DNA of 64,000 nt, taken from Diphasiastrum complanatum. Taxonomy: Eukaryota > Streptophyta > Lycopodiopsida > Lycopodiales > Lycopodiaceae. The notes under the pieces are model-generated. The model saw only the letters and a program-made list of their open reading frames with translations, made no database searches and was not told the origin of the DNA. The stretch spans positions 38,698-102,697 of the forward strand of contig MU831827.1 in assembly GCA_029204225.1 (NCBI GenBank), in the 5' to 3' direction. Made by a program: the position numbers and the translations under genes. Shown here in pieces: positions 36,610-49,295 of this stretch; the stretch's first letter is position 1, and every line of letters begins with the position of its first letter.

Positions 36610-37471
36610 TGATAAATTTTACAGTTTTTAGGACAATAATGATTGTACTTTACAATCATAGAGAGTTATTGGTTGCTTAATCAATGAATCTATCAAGTTC
36701 TACACATTAGATCTTGATCTAGATTCACTACACTTGGATTTAAGCAAGAGCAATGGATCAACACATCATTTTTTAGTGAGAGCGGCTTCACACGTGTGGA
36801 GTACTGTCCACTGTACGGACTGCACCTGAAACAACAAGTACAATGATACTAGATAGCAATCATGCATAAAAATCACAAGACAAATGACTAGAAATCTCAC
36901 AAAAGTGTAGAGTGCAAAAGTCTCATCAATTTTCTTAGCAAAATGATGATCCTTTTATGGATCAAGTACATCCATGAGTCTGGTACAGTCCAGCAGGCCT
37001 TCACACGTGTGAAGAGTGCCACATCACTCATATCTATCCATTTGATCCATCCTTGATCCTTATCCAATAGTTGACCTTCTAGAATATGACTAAAATCCAA
37101 AAAGCTAGTCTCCTAGAATATAGGAATATTCCCTACAAAATAGGATCTAAGGAAAATGGTCAACTCTTATCTTCTAGTACTCTATACACACATGTGAACA
37201 TCCACTTGCCATGTGGGAGCATTTACTCATGCACATGCAAGGAAAAGCTAATTTGTAGGTGACTAGTCAACTTGACTAAAAACTAGTCATTTCATGTTCA
37301 CACTAACTAGAATGATACAAAATCAATTTGGATATATACAAACATGAAAAGTACATCCTTTCACACATGGGAACATGCTCCACACGTGTGAAATCATATC
37401 ATCAACATATTCTAATGTTTGATCAATATTTACATGAACCAATGTCAAGTGAGAAGTGACAATTTTCAACA
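36610..37471 (-). repeat. 5' LTR of copia C
   Basis: The partner of 31171-32031 at offset 5440, with no differences seen by eye. It is flanked on the right by TATAT (37472-37476). Confidence 0.92.
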
Positions 37472-37511
37472 TATATGACTGTATAAAAAGTGACTCTACT
37501 TTAAGGGAGAG

Positions 37512-37787
37512 AGTTAGAATTAAAGTTAGAATCACTGTGTTACTGTACTATGGGTCCTATCAGTGGATAAGGATCAGTTGGCCTCGCCACGAGGCAAGTC
37601 GACGGGACACGCGTCCCGCCAACGGCAACCTGGGTCATGCATGGGTTGCCTGAGTGAACAACTATATGTACAGTGTAATTTCATTTTGAGAAATATAGTT
37701 GCTATGTGAGCTTGCTGAGGAGAGTGATTTTCTGTCTGTGTTACTGTGTAGCATGATCTGTGTTCCTGTGCAAAGCAAATTCTAAGT
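37512..37787 (+). repeat. 3' LTR of copia E
   Basis: Preceded by AAGGGAGAG and followed by TAAAT (37788-37792). It has the same non-canonical ends as the 5' LTR. Confidence 0.9.
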
Positions 37788-38286
37788 TAAATTTCATCTG
37801 AATAAACACTTTCTGAAAGTGTGGGAAAGTTAGAAGGCAATTTGAGTAGATTCAAATTTGAATGTTGGGTACTTTGAATCTAGACCCAAAAATAGTAGGG
37901 TTAGCATTTTGGAGGGAAAGCCAAGTGCCCAAATAGGTTTTGGACCTACTATAAGGATGTAACTCGTGGAGAGAGTGATCTTCTCTCTTCTCTATCTCAT
38001 TTCATGGTTCTCTTGGGTTCTACTATCCATTGGTGCACTATGCTTGTGATTGCATGCAATTTTATGTGTAGAATGATCTATATTTGTTATTTTTGGATCC
38101 ACACATGTACGAATAGCAATAGAACTTCATCATTTCATTCAAGTTTGATCAAGTTCCATTAGTGTTTGCATCTCATTTTGTGTGTAGATGTTGATTTTTC
38201 TACATTGGTGAGATTGGTTTCTAACCAAAGATCTTTTAAGTGGATTGGATCATAATGATCTGAAATCCTTCACATGGTATCAGAGC
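37788..38286 (+). repeat. Right part of the copia G LTR plus its primer site
   Basis: The sequence ends GAAATCCTTCACA and is followed at 38275-38286 by TGGTATCAGAGC. It begins at the copia E target duplication. The left part is 20352-20465. Confidence 0.7.
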
Positions 38287-38339
38287 TTTTGTTTCAGGTT
38301 ATGAAGGAGAAAATCAGATCTATCAATGATTTAATGAAG

Positions 38340-39140
38340 ATATCAAGGCTAGAGCATGGTAGAGAGGATTCTACACAAAAATCGAGTTTTTTGCTTTTGT
38401 AAATTGGATCTTTTGTAGACCAAAATCCTAACAACAAGGCAAGCCTTTCTTCGATCGATACTTCCATCTGCCATGTACTTGATTTTGAACAACCATTTGC
38501 AATCAACTACATTTCTGCTGGTAGGTAATTCGACAATAGTCCACATATGATTCTTGATAAGAGATGAATACTCTTTACCCATAGCTTCTTTTCAGAGATC
38601 GGAATCGGGTTGACTCAGTGCCTCTTTGATAGTTGTCAGTTGTCAGCTCTTGAACAAGGTAAGCTACAAACTCGTTGATATACTAGAATAGGTGGTCTGC
38701 TTTCTCTTGTCGATCTTCTGGGTAGTGGTCAAAGTTGATTATCTTCACTATGCTGTAGTCGCTGGATTGCAACATCATCTTTTTCAAGTTCGTTGCTGAT
38801 AAGTTGGTCATCAGGAGTAGACGAGCTTGGACCTTCAATAGGAATAGTCAACTTTTGAACTGGAAAGTTTGATAATTTTGGAGAGTTCGATAGTTTGGTT
38901 ATAAGAGCCTTGCCCTTATCTTGGAGGTCGATATACTGATTTTCGATGAAGATGACATCTTGGCTAGTGAATATCTTCGACTCGACTAGATCATACAACT
39001 TATAAGCTTGATCTGAAGTAGTGTAGCTGACGAAAATAGACTTGATACTCTAGAAGTCGAGCTACTTCTTGAGATCATGCAAAATTTGTGCATAAACGAT
39101 ACGTCCAAAAATTTGTAAGTTTGATAAAGAAGGTTTGGAG
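38340..39140 (-). pseudogene. Copia H fragment (RT start and integrase linker)
   Basis: The minus strand reads the entry to RVT_2 (EYSSLIKNHMWTIVELP, then VVDCKWLFKIKYMADGSIDR) and further upstream the linker after integrase (YDLVESKIFTSQDVIFIEN). It is ~80% alike by eye to 40360-41085 of copia I, so both belong to one family. It ends at 39145, where copia I inserted. A second piece lies at 53703-53895. Stops and lost segments make it non-functional. Confidence 0.75.
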
Positions 39141-39145
39141 CCTGT

Positions 39146-39766
39146 TGTCAGAAAGAGGTGTGCAGAAGATAGGTCAAACTCAAAAAGAAACGAATGAAAA
39201 GAATTTGAGTGTCTAGAAAGAAAACTTTTCGTGCGTAGTGGATTAAACTATCTTCCTTTTTCTCAATGCATGACTACGTCTATCAATTTCAAACAAAAAC
39301 AATAGTGATAGAAATCACGTTTGATCTTATAGTAACTACCTTTGAAATCATCAGTACTACATTGATTACATAGCCAAACAATAATGTATTGAATTATCAG
39401 ACAAATAATTTGTCACAAATCATTCGCGAATCACTAGACAAATAATTAGTCGTGAAGAGCTGCTGAAAACGCATACATTCTGAGACGAAGCTGAATGCAA
39501 TAAAAATGGTATTGATTCAGTATGAAAACGAAACAGAAGTAAATGAGTACAATAAGTTGTGGATCGAAGTCGCATACTCTATGCTGTCTCTGAGCGACTA
39601 GAATGAAAGTCTGAATTACGCGTAATGCTGATAAGCAGTAGCACAATAGCAATCTCTAAAGCAACTCTAAGAAGTGAGCTAGAATGCTCAGGAGTGTACA
39701 AGCTCGCAGACTTAAGAGAGAGAGAGCTAACTATTCAAATGCTTCTTGTTCATAACTTGGAAACTA
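39146..39766 (-). repeat. 3' LTR of copia I, truncated
   Basis: Matches 52511-53134 (~93% by eye). It lacks the ~570 bp of U3 present at 53135-53702. Confidence 0.85.
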
Positions 39767-39779
39767 TATGAATATGAAC

Positions 39780-42171
39780 AACTATATATATATATATACT
39801 AAGCCATCCATATATATGATATAAGCTATTAATCAAATTATATTTGACTAACATGTTGTAGACATATCTCTTTTGTGTAATGAAAACCAACTTCTGTTTT
39901 CTGTCTCTGTGAATTTGTATACCAATCAAGAAATGAGCTTCGCCCAGATCGGTCATGTTGAATTCAGAAGATAGCATTGTCTTGGCCTCTTTTATCAAAT
40001 CGGTACTATTGCTGAAAAAACAATGTATCATCCACGTACAAAGTGATAATGATAAAAGGCTGCTGCACTTCTTTGAAGTAGATGTTTGAATCTGAAGAGC
40101 TAGGTGTGTAGCCAGGATCAATAAGGAAAGTATTAATCCTTTGAAACCATGCTCGAGCAGATTGCTTCAAGCCATAAAGTGCCTTGTGGAGTTTACACAC
40201 ATGATTATGTTTACCCTCGATAATATAACCTTCAGGTTGCACCATGTAAATGTCTTCTTCGATAACTCCATTGAGATATGCTGTCTGTACGTCTATTTGA
40301 TGTATTTCCAAATCTGCAATAGCAGCAAATGATAGCAAAAGTTGAATAGAAGAATGCTTGACTATTGGACTGAAGGTCTTAGTGTAGTCGACGTTGTATA
40401 CCTGAGAGAAACCTCTGGCGACAAGTCATGCCTTTCTCCTGTTGATGCTTCCATCTGCATTGTACTTGACTTTGAAAATCCATTGGCAATCAACTACGTT
40501 TCTGCTAGCAGGTAGTTCAACAATTGTCCATGTTTGGTTCTTGATAAGAGATGAATACTCTTTATCCATAGCTTCTTTCCAGATATCTAAATTAGGCTGA
40601 CTGAGTGCCTCTTCGATAGTCGTCGATTCCTGAACAAGTTAGGTTGCAGACTCATCGATATACCTATTAGATGGTCTGCTAGTTCTTGAAGATCTTATGG
40701 GTAATAGAGGAAGTTGATCATTTCCATCATACTATAGTTGCTGAAATGCAACATCATCATCTTTTGATTTGTTGTTCATCAGAAGTAGAAGAGCTTGGAC
40801 CTTCAATAAGAATAGTCAACTAAAAAAATGGAAAGTTCAATGCGTCAGGAGAATCTGATAGGTCGGCTACATGGGGACTGCCCTTTCCTTTGAGGTCTTG
40901 AAATTGATCTTCGATGAAGATGACATCCCGGCTAGTCAATATCTTTGACTCGATGGGGTCGAATAACTTGTAGGCTTGATCTGAAGTAGTGTAGCTATGA
41001 AAACACATTTGATACTCTGGAAGTCGAGCTTCTTCCTGAGATCACGAGGTATCTGTGCAAGTAAGTTTGATAAAGAAGGTTTGGTACCTGTCCAAACTTT
41101 GAATGGTGTTTTGTCTAAGAGAGCTTTAGTAGGACATTTGTTCTGAATATAGGTGGCTGTTGAAACAACTTTAGCCCAGAAGGACTTACAAAGTATAGCA
41201 TGTGATAACATGCACTTTGCTGATTCGACTAAGGTTCTGTTCTTTCTGTCAGCAAGACCATTTGACTAAGTCGAATAGGAGGTAATGTATTGTTGCTCAA
41301 TGTCGTTGCAAGGCAATACTCCTTGAATTCGGTGGAGATGTATTCTCCATCGTTTGTCAGTTTGATTCTCAACATGCTCTTTGAATTGTCTGAATTTGAT
41401 TAAAGCCTCTGATTTCTATTAAATGAAATAAACAATTGTTCTTCTAGAGAACTCGTCAATGAAAGTAATGAAATACTTTGCTACTCCTATCAATAATTTT
41501 GCATTGATTAGATTCAAATTCTATCTTATGATCTAAATTTATAATTCTACTTACTGATAACAGATTTGTAGAGAGTTAGAGAACATATAAGACCATTGAT
41601 AGTAGTTTGAATTGATCATGTTAAAATCACAATCTTACAGTACCTTCACCTTAAATAGTGTGAGTACTATTGTCAGCAAGATGAATAAATTTCTTCGTGC
41701 TGTAAGGCGTGTAGGAGTTGAAAATCTCATGTTGATTGGTCATGTATTGAGTTGCTCCGGAATCAAAAAATGAATCATCCAAAATTGTGCTTTGATCTTT
41801 GACCATGAATGCGCCTTCATCCACTTTGATCTGGGGAGATGATGAAACTGTGTTTGCTTGTTGATCAGGTGGCTTGGCTGCGTTTTTCGCTTCGAGAATT
41901 CGGCAATCCTTGATCTCATGGTTATTGCGCTTGCAATACCCACAAAACATTTTCTTCTTCGATTGTGGATCTGATGATTGTGCTTGACCTTGAGTCTGTT
42001 TCTAATTCGTTGTAGTCTTCTTGGAGCTTTTTTAGCTTCTGTCACTTAGAGCCTTTGTTGACGTATAGAGCCTGAGAGGAGGAAGTAGATGAAGTGTCTT
42101 GACTTCTTCAATTGTCTTCTTGCAGCAACATAGTGATAACTCTAATAAGAGGTAAGCGCAACGAGAAATCT
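39780..42171 (-). pseudogene. Copia I Gag end, protease, integrase and RT remnant
   Basis: Minus-strand pieces: Gag end (LPLIRVITMLLQED, ~42100-42160), zinc knuckle CGYCKRNNHEIKDC (~41905-41945), protease FFDSGATQYMTNQ (~41745), integrase C-part (KSFWAKVVSTATYIQNKC, VWTGTKPSLSNL, 40936-41211), linker (40820-41008) and RT (IHQIDVQTAYLNGVIEEDIY, LYVDDTLF, 40006-40338, continued in another frame to SEFNMTDLGEAHFLIGIQI, 39820-39990). It is broken by stops and frameshifts throughout and has no RNase H. Confidence 0.85.
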
Positions 42172-42174
42172 CTG

Positions 42175-42525
42175 TGTTTATCCATGCAGAGTATCCATGC
42201 GACACTCGACACTTATTCAATTTTTCAAAATTTTGTTTTCGTGGAACATCCACGCGTGGATTATCCACGCCAAAAAGTTTTTGAACACGCCTCCGGCCAG
42301 TCCACTGGTGTTTTCCTGACACGACGCCGAAAAATTTATGCGCGTGGATTATCCATGCAAAATTGAATTTTGAAAATTCAAGCAGCTGTTTGGTAGGGAA
42401 GCTTGGCGGTGCTGGAAGGCAGTTTTTGTGTGGATAATCCATGCGTGGATTATCCACACAGATTTCAGTTTGTTCACCGGACCGGACCGGACATTAAAGC
42501 TATCCACGCGTGGATATCTTCTGGA
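42175..42525. repeat. Subterminal palindrome cluster, left end of CACTA-2
   Basis: Several near-copies of the palindrome, clearest at 42241-42271, 42339-42356, 42427-42461 and 42503-42519. Same word as at 11160-11640 and 51310-51780. Confidence 0.7.
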
Positions 42526-42535
42526 TTTTTTTTTT

Positions 42536-42737
42536 GCATGTTGATAATGACATGAAATTAGTTAAATAAATATATTTCTAAAGTGAATTATATTATGATG
42601 AGGTTATATATATATATATATATATATTTTTCTATAGTGAATTATATTATGATGAGGTTTTTTTTGTTTTTTGCATGTTGATAATGAAATGGAATTAGTT
42701 AAATAAATATTTTTCTAAAGTGAATTATATTATGATG
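42536..42737. repeat. AT-rich tandem duplication with (TA)n
   Basis: TTGCATGTTGATAATGA and the following AAATTAGTTAAATAAATAT and TGAATTATATTATGATG words occur twice, with a (TA)n run at ~42607-42628 between partial copies. No coding content. Confidence 0.7.
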
Positions 42738-42779
42738 TTCCTAGATGATTGGGATTTTTGATGAGGTCGGCCACCTACT

Positions 42780-43640
42780 TTTGTAAGACAGTTGACTTGA
42801 GCTACCAAGAGGGTAATTATGCATGATCTAAGGCTTTAATAGCTAGGGGTTTAGGGTCTACCCTAATGGCACTCCCTAATCTCATATCCGAGATCATTTG
42901 ATATGGATTGAGAACTCATTTTTTACATACTTTGAGAGATTATTAAGAGATGTGATTTTGGCAAGTTTGTTCTTTAATGAGGAATTAATGAATGATGAAT
43001 CTGATATTTTTTGTGTCTAATGAATAGATCTGAATATGAACAAAGTATTATACTTTCCACGTGTGTGACAGGATGTGAAGATCAATTATTTCTAGTTTTA
43101 TTGTGGTGTTCAAAAGCTCTTGCCAGTTAGATGCAAAATAAGTTGAATTGTGTGCTAGTTTTCTATCTATTAGATATAAGTGAAATCTTTGATGCTTTTT
43201 CAATGTTTCAGTATCCAAATGAGGTTCATAACCTTTGATTTTAACATGGTATCAGAGCCCAAATGCAACCATCAAGGCTCAAATACAAGGAAGAGAGAAG
43301 CAATTACAAGTTGATGATTGTTTAATTTTTATTGCCCTTATTACTACCTTAAGTTTGATGATGTTCCTTCAAGTGTGAGTGAAACTGTATCAACAAAAGA
43401 GTGATTCGATGCAATGAAAAGTGAGTATATGATGCATTGTTTGACATACTTGTAAAATTATTGATCCTCCATCAAAGATACAAAATGTTATTGTTTGCAA
43501 ATGGGTCTTTAAGATCAAGCTTAATCAAGATGGTAGTGTGAACAACTATAAAACAAGACTAGTTGCCAAGGGATATGCTCAATTCAAGGGGATTGACTAT
43601 GATGAAACACTTTATTTTGTCATAGTTTGTGGTGGTGATT
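42780..43640 (+). pseudogene. Copia J fragment: LTR end, primer site, RT start
   Basis: The primer site TGGTATCAGAGC at 43247-43258 follows an LTR-like end TTTTAACA. The LTR start is not resolved. Only ~130 bp later the sequence reads an RT entry ([20 protein letters not shown], then [19 protein letters not shown], ~43490-43610), so gag, protease and integrase are deleted. It lies within CACTA-2. Confidence 0.65.
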
Positions 43641-43888
43641 CCATTAACTCACATGCTTTTAGTGATTTACTGCCTTTGCAACATTTGTTAAAAAATGAGA
43701 ATTTTCTTGGAACATGAAGCCATCCATCTATCTTCACCGACATTATCTCCAAAAGAATGGGATTGAAGTCAAACTATGTCTATTCTTTTCACTTACTTGA
43801 CCATAAATGAGATTCTATTTTGGCTAAATAACAATCATTTGAAAGCATTGCAAGAATCAATTTCATTCAGAATTGCAATAATCAGTTT
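43641..43888. other. Non-coding gap between copia J and TNP2
   Basis: No recognisable coding or repeat signal. Confidence 0.4.
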
Positions 43889-45988
43889 TTATTCAGAATT
43901 ACAAGAATCAATTTCATCAGTGACAACATCTTGCAATTCATCTCTTCTTAGATGATTTTCATCATCACTCTCACTTTCAAAAATTAATTCATCATCCGAA
44001 CTATTAGAATTTCTATTCTCAACATCTATGGAAGTGGGTGCTTCAAGTATGGCTTGATGATTTACTACGTCTCTAGGTAGCTCAATCTCATAGTTAAAAT
44101 GAAGGTTTTCCATTTCATTCTCAACATTTGCACCCTCAAATACTCATAGTGAACATGGTTCAACTTGAGCTACAGACCACCATATCTTGTTTAGTCGATC
44201 TGGTTGAAAAACCACCTACAAAAATCACTATTTTAGAACATATCTTAAATACTGAAGTCACTGGCAATAAAATGAAAAATATGATAGCATAGCATGTGCA
44301 CCTGCTCATAGTGATGAGGCAACACCAATGTGTCAAAGGACTCCATGCTCAATGTTTTTGATGAATCATTCGCAAAAAATCCTTGGATCCGATTTTACGG
44401 TTGCATTTGGCCCCCTACAAACTACCTTGAACCATTTCACATCAAATAAAAAATAGTGTCCACTTTCACCAAATGACACATCATAAATGTTTTGTATAGT
44501 TCCTACGTATTCTATGTCTCCTGAGATGGGATTTTGATCTCGTGCACTGCTTTGACTTTCTTGCTGGAAAGATGCTATTACACCATAATCGTGTGTGCAT
44601 CTTTTGTTATCAATCCTTTCAACATGAAAGTGGAAACCAAAAGCCCATATAGCATTATACATTTTGCACTGCCACATGACAAACATGAATCTCATAAATA
44701 ATTACTGTGGATAAACATGGTGTTTCAAAATGATTAAACAAATATTGTTATAAACAAGAATGTTCTAATAATAAAGAATAATACCTTCCATTTGCATCCT
44801 CTTGCAAAGTCCCATTCTGCGTTTGATATTTTCAGTCCCTCTTTTGTTGCTTTTTGTAGTGTGTCATGCATCCACTCTATAGTGCATTGCTTGGGCAATG
44901 ACTCAAGATCATCTGAACTTCAGGCCATGCGTCTTCCTCTATTCTATCGTTGGCACTTTCTAGACAAGTCCCTCTCTTTTTTCTCTTCTTCATATAGGTC
45001 TAATCATTTATCCATAACTCCACAATTATAAAGCATGAATGTAAAAATTTTTTCTCGTTGGAAGGGTGCCAACCTATGGACCTTTCCCATCCCTTGAGGT
45101 TTTCACTAGTTACCTCTTCGGCTTTCTCATCATGCCACAATAGTGGAGCAGATGGATGTAGTTGGTGCAAAATTTCAATAACATAAAAGAGAGATTCATG
45201 TACTAACCATCCCTCTGACATGCTACCTTCAGGCCTTGTCTTTTGACGCACAAAATCTTTTAAGGCTTTCATGTATCTTTCCATAAAGAACATCCACCTA
45301 AAAATTCACAAATGGTTAAAAATAAATGTTTTATTTAATGAGTTCATGTACCAATTGATTTACTTTAAATACACATGCAAAAGAAAATTTATGCACTTAT
45401 ATGTAATGTGCACTGGACCAGCAATAGAAACTTCTTCAACCAAGTGCACCAATATATGCACTTGTGAGTCCATGATGGAAGTCGAAAAATATCTCTCAAA
45501 CATGCACACAATCTCCACCATATCCTCATGTCTCTTGCGAAGATCCAGCTCACGGATTTCTTTTGAACACATCCATCTGCAACATATTCAATCGATTTTA
45601 TGTCTATTTGAATTTCCAATCAATATATACTAAATAAAAAAATGCACCAAGTACATGTAAATACCTGACAATGATTGATAGTTTGTATATGGTCTCACAA
45701 ATATCTTTTGACAAGCTCATCAATTTCCATCATCTCTTTTAAGCCTAGACGTAGATGACGAGGTAATTGCTTTATATGAGGACCGTTGTATTGCATTCGT
45801 CGTTTGCATCGATCATTACGAGGATTATTGTCTCCAATGCTAAAGATGATGAAGAATCCTATATACCAAAATAACAAGAAGTAGGCTGAAACAATGTTTG
45901 ATAAACATTTCCTCCCAATACTTGATAGATCTAAATGTTGCATATGAATATAAATTACCTCTTTGTTTAAAAAGTATGAATATACCAA
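43889..45988 (-). pseudogene. TNP2 C-terminal region (DUF4218 and DUF4216 parts), in exons
   Basis: Five open minus-strand pieces follow the order of a CACTA TNP2 gene. LPRHLRLGLKEMMEIDELV lies near 45710-45770. VEIVCMFERYFSTSIMDSQV with HILVHLVEEVSIAGPVH (45410-45510) and FMERYMKALKDFVRQKTRPE plus GSMSEGWLVHES (45195-45293) are typical of DUF4218. AFGFHFHVERIDNKRCTHDY and YFLFDVKWFKVV (44366-44695) are typical of DUF4216. An acidic tail follows (43889-44113). Intron-like AT-rich gaps separate them. The N-terminus and DDE catalytic core are absent, and the SET gene sits upstream in their place. No transposase activity is expected from this copy. Confidence 0.65.
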
Positions 45989-46232
45989 TGTATCTATTAG
46001 ACCATTTTTCTTTTCAACTTGTTAACATTCAATGAACTCAAAGAATTGCACGCTTCTACATATTTACATATTTACGAATTTTACATTCATTAGCTTTCAC
46101 TTATTATCCTATGTAGACATCTAGGAAAATGACGAATAATGCTCCTCACACTTGACATATTTAATGACACAAACCAAATACAATTAAGATGCATAGATTA
46201 TACATCTCTGCATATCAACAAAATTTAAATCT

Positions 46233-47258
46233 TCACATTTGACTTATTGTCTTTTGCAAACATTTGGGTAGAGGACGGTTGAGACTATACTTGATGAACA
46301 ATTCCTCCCCAAACTTGATAGATCTAGTGGCACAGACCATTACATAAGTGCCCTTTACATTCCTAGTAAAATATTCTTTTTTTCCATTGGTGCGTTCTTC
46401 AAAATCACAATTCTTCAATAGAGGGTGGCCAATGGAACTATTTATATATTCAACAATGTTTCCATGCACATCTGGACGTCCATCAATGTCTGTACGATCT
46501 GCCCTTGAGATGTTGTCTCCTTGCATGTGTTGCTCCTCTAAAGAACAAGCATTTGAATTCAAGCCATATATTTGCATCCTCTATTGGTGACGACACAAAG
46601 CATGCTAATCACCCCAATTGTATTGAGGTCCTGCATATGGCATCAATGTCACAACACTATTTAGAGGGACCTCAATACTACTCAATGCAAAAAGGCCCAA
46701 ACCAGCCTTAGGAAAGTGTTCACTAGGCATGATCATGTACATTCGACCCCAATATGTAAATGGTGTTCCATTTAATGGTAATGGTGATTGGAGTGGCCAA
46801 CATGAATATCTACTTCTAATGAAAGTTTTTACTAATGGTTGCAAACTAGATGGAAGAGGAAGGTCAGACAAAGAACCTAGAATATCTTTTGACACATCAA
46901 CAGTGCGTAGTAATTTGCAATTATCTTTCAAACTAGTCATAATACTTTTAAGACGTGTTCTCTTTTTTAAAGGGGTGGTCAAGTTTGTGGAATCCACGTG
47001 GAGTATCGTGGAGGACTCATGTGCAACATCTAGGATAGGTGTGGTTGGGTGGTAAGAACGTTCTAGATATTTGGAGACATGGATTGAATCACAAGGCATT
47101 GATGAACTAATTATATCATGCAAGGGGTCATCATCAATAAGAGCATCATCTAAGGCCAATGATGATCCAAAATCAATATTCATGTGATTTATATTATCAA
47201 TAATATTCTCGATCTCTCTTGCAACTCTTTTCCTTGAAACCAACTTATGTTCCTTCTT
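46233..47258 (-). pseudogene. SET-domain protein carried by the CACTA-like element, two nonsense codons
   Basis: One minus-strand frame from an acceptor-like TTTTGTAG (exon start 47258) to a stop at 46233-46235. The first ~150 residues are acidic and unrecognised (SRKRVAREIENIIDNINHMN onward). The rest matches the SET layout: AGLGLFALSSIEVPLNSVV (GxG strand), MPYAGPQYNWGD, then DGRPDVHGNIVEYINSS (the GNxxRFxNHS-like step), NCDFEE, and IKFGEELFIKYSL (the GEELxxxY step). The catalytic Tyr step reads KYSL. SET domains usually methylate lysines of histones. Two TAG codons at about 46604 and 46580 interrupt the frame. I see no ATG at the 5' end, so upstream exons are expected. Substrate is unknown. 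Confidence 0.6.
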
Positions 47259-47286
47259 CTACAAAAGTTGAAAATGTTAGATGTAT

Positions 47287-48520
<1,234 letters not shown>

Positions 48521-48526
48521 AAAAAA

Positions 48527-48592
48527 ACCGCGTGGAACATCCACGCGTGGATATCGCGTGGATAATTATTGCGTGGATAATCCACGCGAAAC
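48527..48592. repeat. Internal palindrome cluster between divergent genes
   Basis: Three to four close copies of the subterminal palindrome (CGCGTGGAACATCCACGCG, GCGTGGATAATCCACGCG) lie in the middle of the element, ~700 bp upstream of ORF1 and ~1.3 kb upstream of the SET exon. They could be promoter-proximal binding sites for the element's own DNA-binding protein, or the edge of a further nested copy. Confidence 0.6.
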
Positions 48593-49295
48593 TTGAATGC
48601 CAATAAAATAGCATTTCCGCGAGCATTCTTGTTCCTCTTATGCTTTCAAGTTTTATAGGTTTTTCTAATATAGTGTTTAGTGCTCTTGCTTGCTATTGCT
48701 CTTCCAGGCTCTATAGATCTTGCTTGCTTGCTTTTGGTTGCTCTTCATTGCTATTGCTTGCTCTATTGATCTTGCTTGGTATTGATCTTATTTGTTCTTG
48801 CTTACTATTAATCTATTGCTTTCTTGTCATTGCTTACCATTAGAGGAGTTCTAAATCCCAAAAAGACCCATTGTAAAGATTCTTTTTATATTTTTTCTCA
48901 AATTTTTCTTACACATGGGCCAATCAAAACACTCAAATTTAAAATCTACGTAACGTAGCTTTTTTTAATCCACATTTTGATTCCATACTAAAAATGGCAT
49001 AACTTTTTGAAGATAAGTCTGAATTCAGCGGAGTTTGGTGCATTAAAAAGAGCTCAATAAGAGCTTTCCAATGATATTTACATGGCATACTTCTGAGCTA
49101 CAATTAAAAAGTTATGGCAAGTCAAAAGTATTAGTGTTATAATATTTTAATAATAAAAAAACATCTTGCACGAATTCTTAAAGGGTCTTTTTGGAACTCA
49201 AAATTCCTCTAATGTCTTCTAATCTAGAAGTCTTCACTACTCTTTCACTCCCATTCCCCACTACTTTCTAACTTTTAAAGTTTTTCTTTGATACA

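Larger units (their letters stand above)
31171..37471 (-). mobile_element. Copia C: full-length, apparently intact copia element
   Basis: LTRs 31171-32031 and 36610-37471 show no differences in the parts I compared at an offset of 5440. The duplication TATAT lies on both sides (about 31166-31170 and 37472-37476). Primer site, one long gag-pol frame and polypurine tract are all in order. It sits in the 3' tail of copia E just before that element's purine tract. Identical LTRs mean a very recent insertion. It is the best candidate in the window for an autonomous mobile copy. Confidence 0.92.
20466..37787 (+). mobile_element. Copia E, plus strand, carrying copia F and copia C
   Basis: LTRs at 20466-20740 and 37512-37787 (275 and 276 bp, only a few differences) are flanked by a perfect duplication, TAAAT, at 20461-20465 and 37788-37792. 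The LTRs begin AGTTAGAATT and end AATTCTAAGT, not the usual TG and CA. The primer site TGGTATCAGAGC follows the left LTR directly. A purine tract (AAGGGAGAG) precedes the right one. Gag, integrase and RT/RNase H pieces remain in order at 22023-22305 and 29641-31151. Copia F and copia C account for most of the 17.3 kb. Confidence 0.85.
20352..38274 (+). mobile_element. Copia G 5' LTR, split by copia E
   Basis: LTR ends TGTGAA (20352) and TTCACA (38274) face each other across the copia E insertion (parts 20352-20465 and 37788-38274). The primer site TGGTATCAGAGC follows at 38275-38286. Only ~50 bp of possible leader or gag follows before the sequence changes to minus-strand copia H. The LTR would be ~600 bp without the insertion. 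No second LTR was found. Confidence 0.7.
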
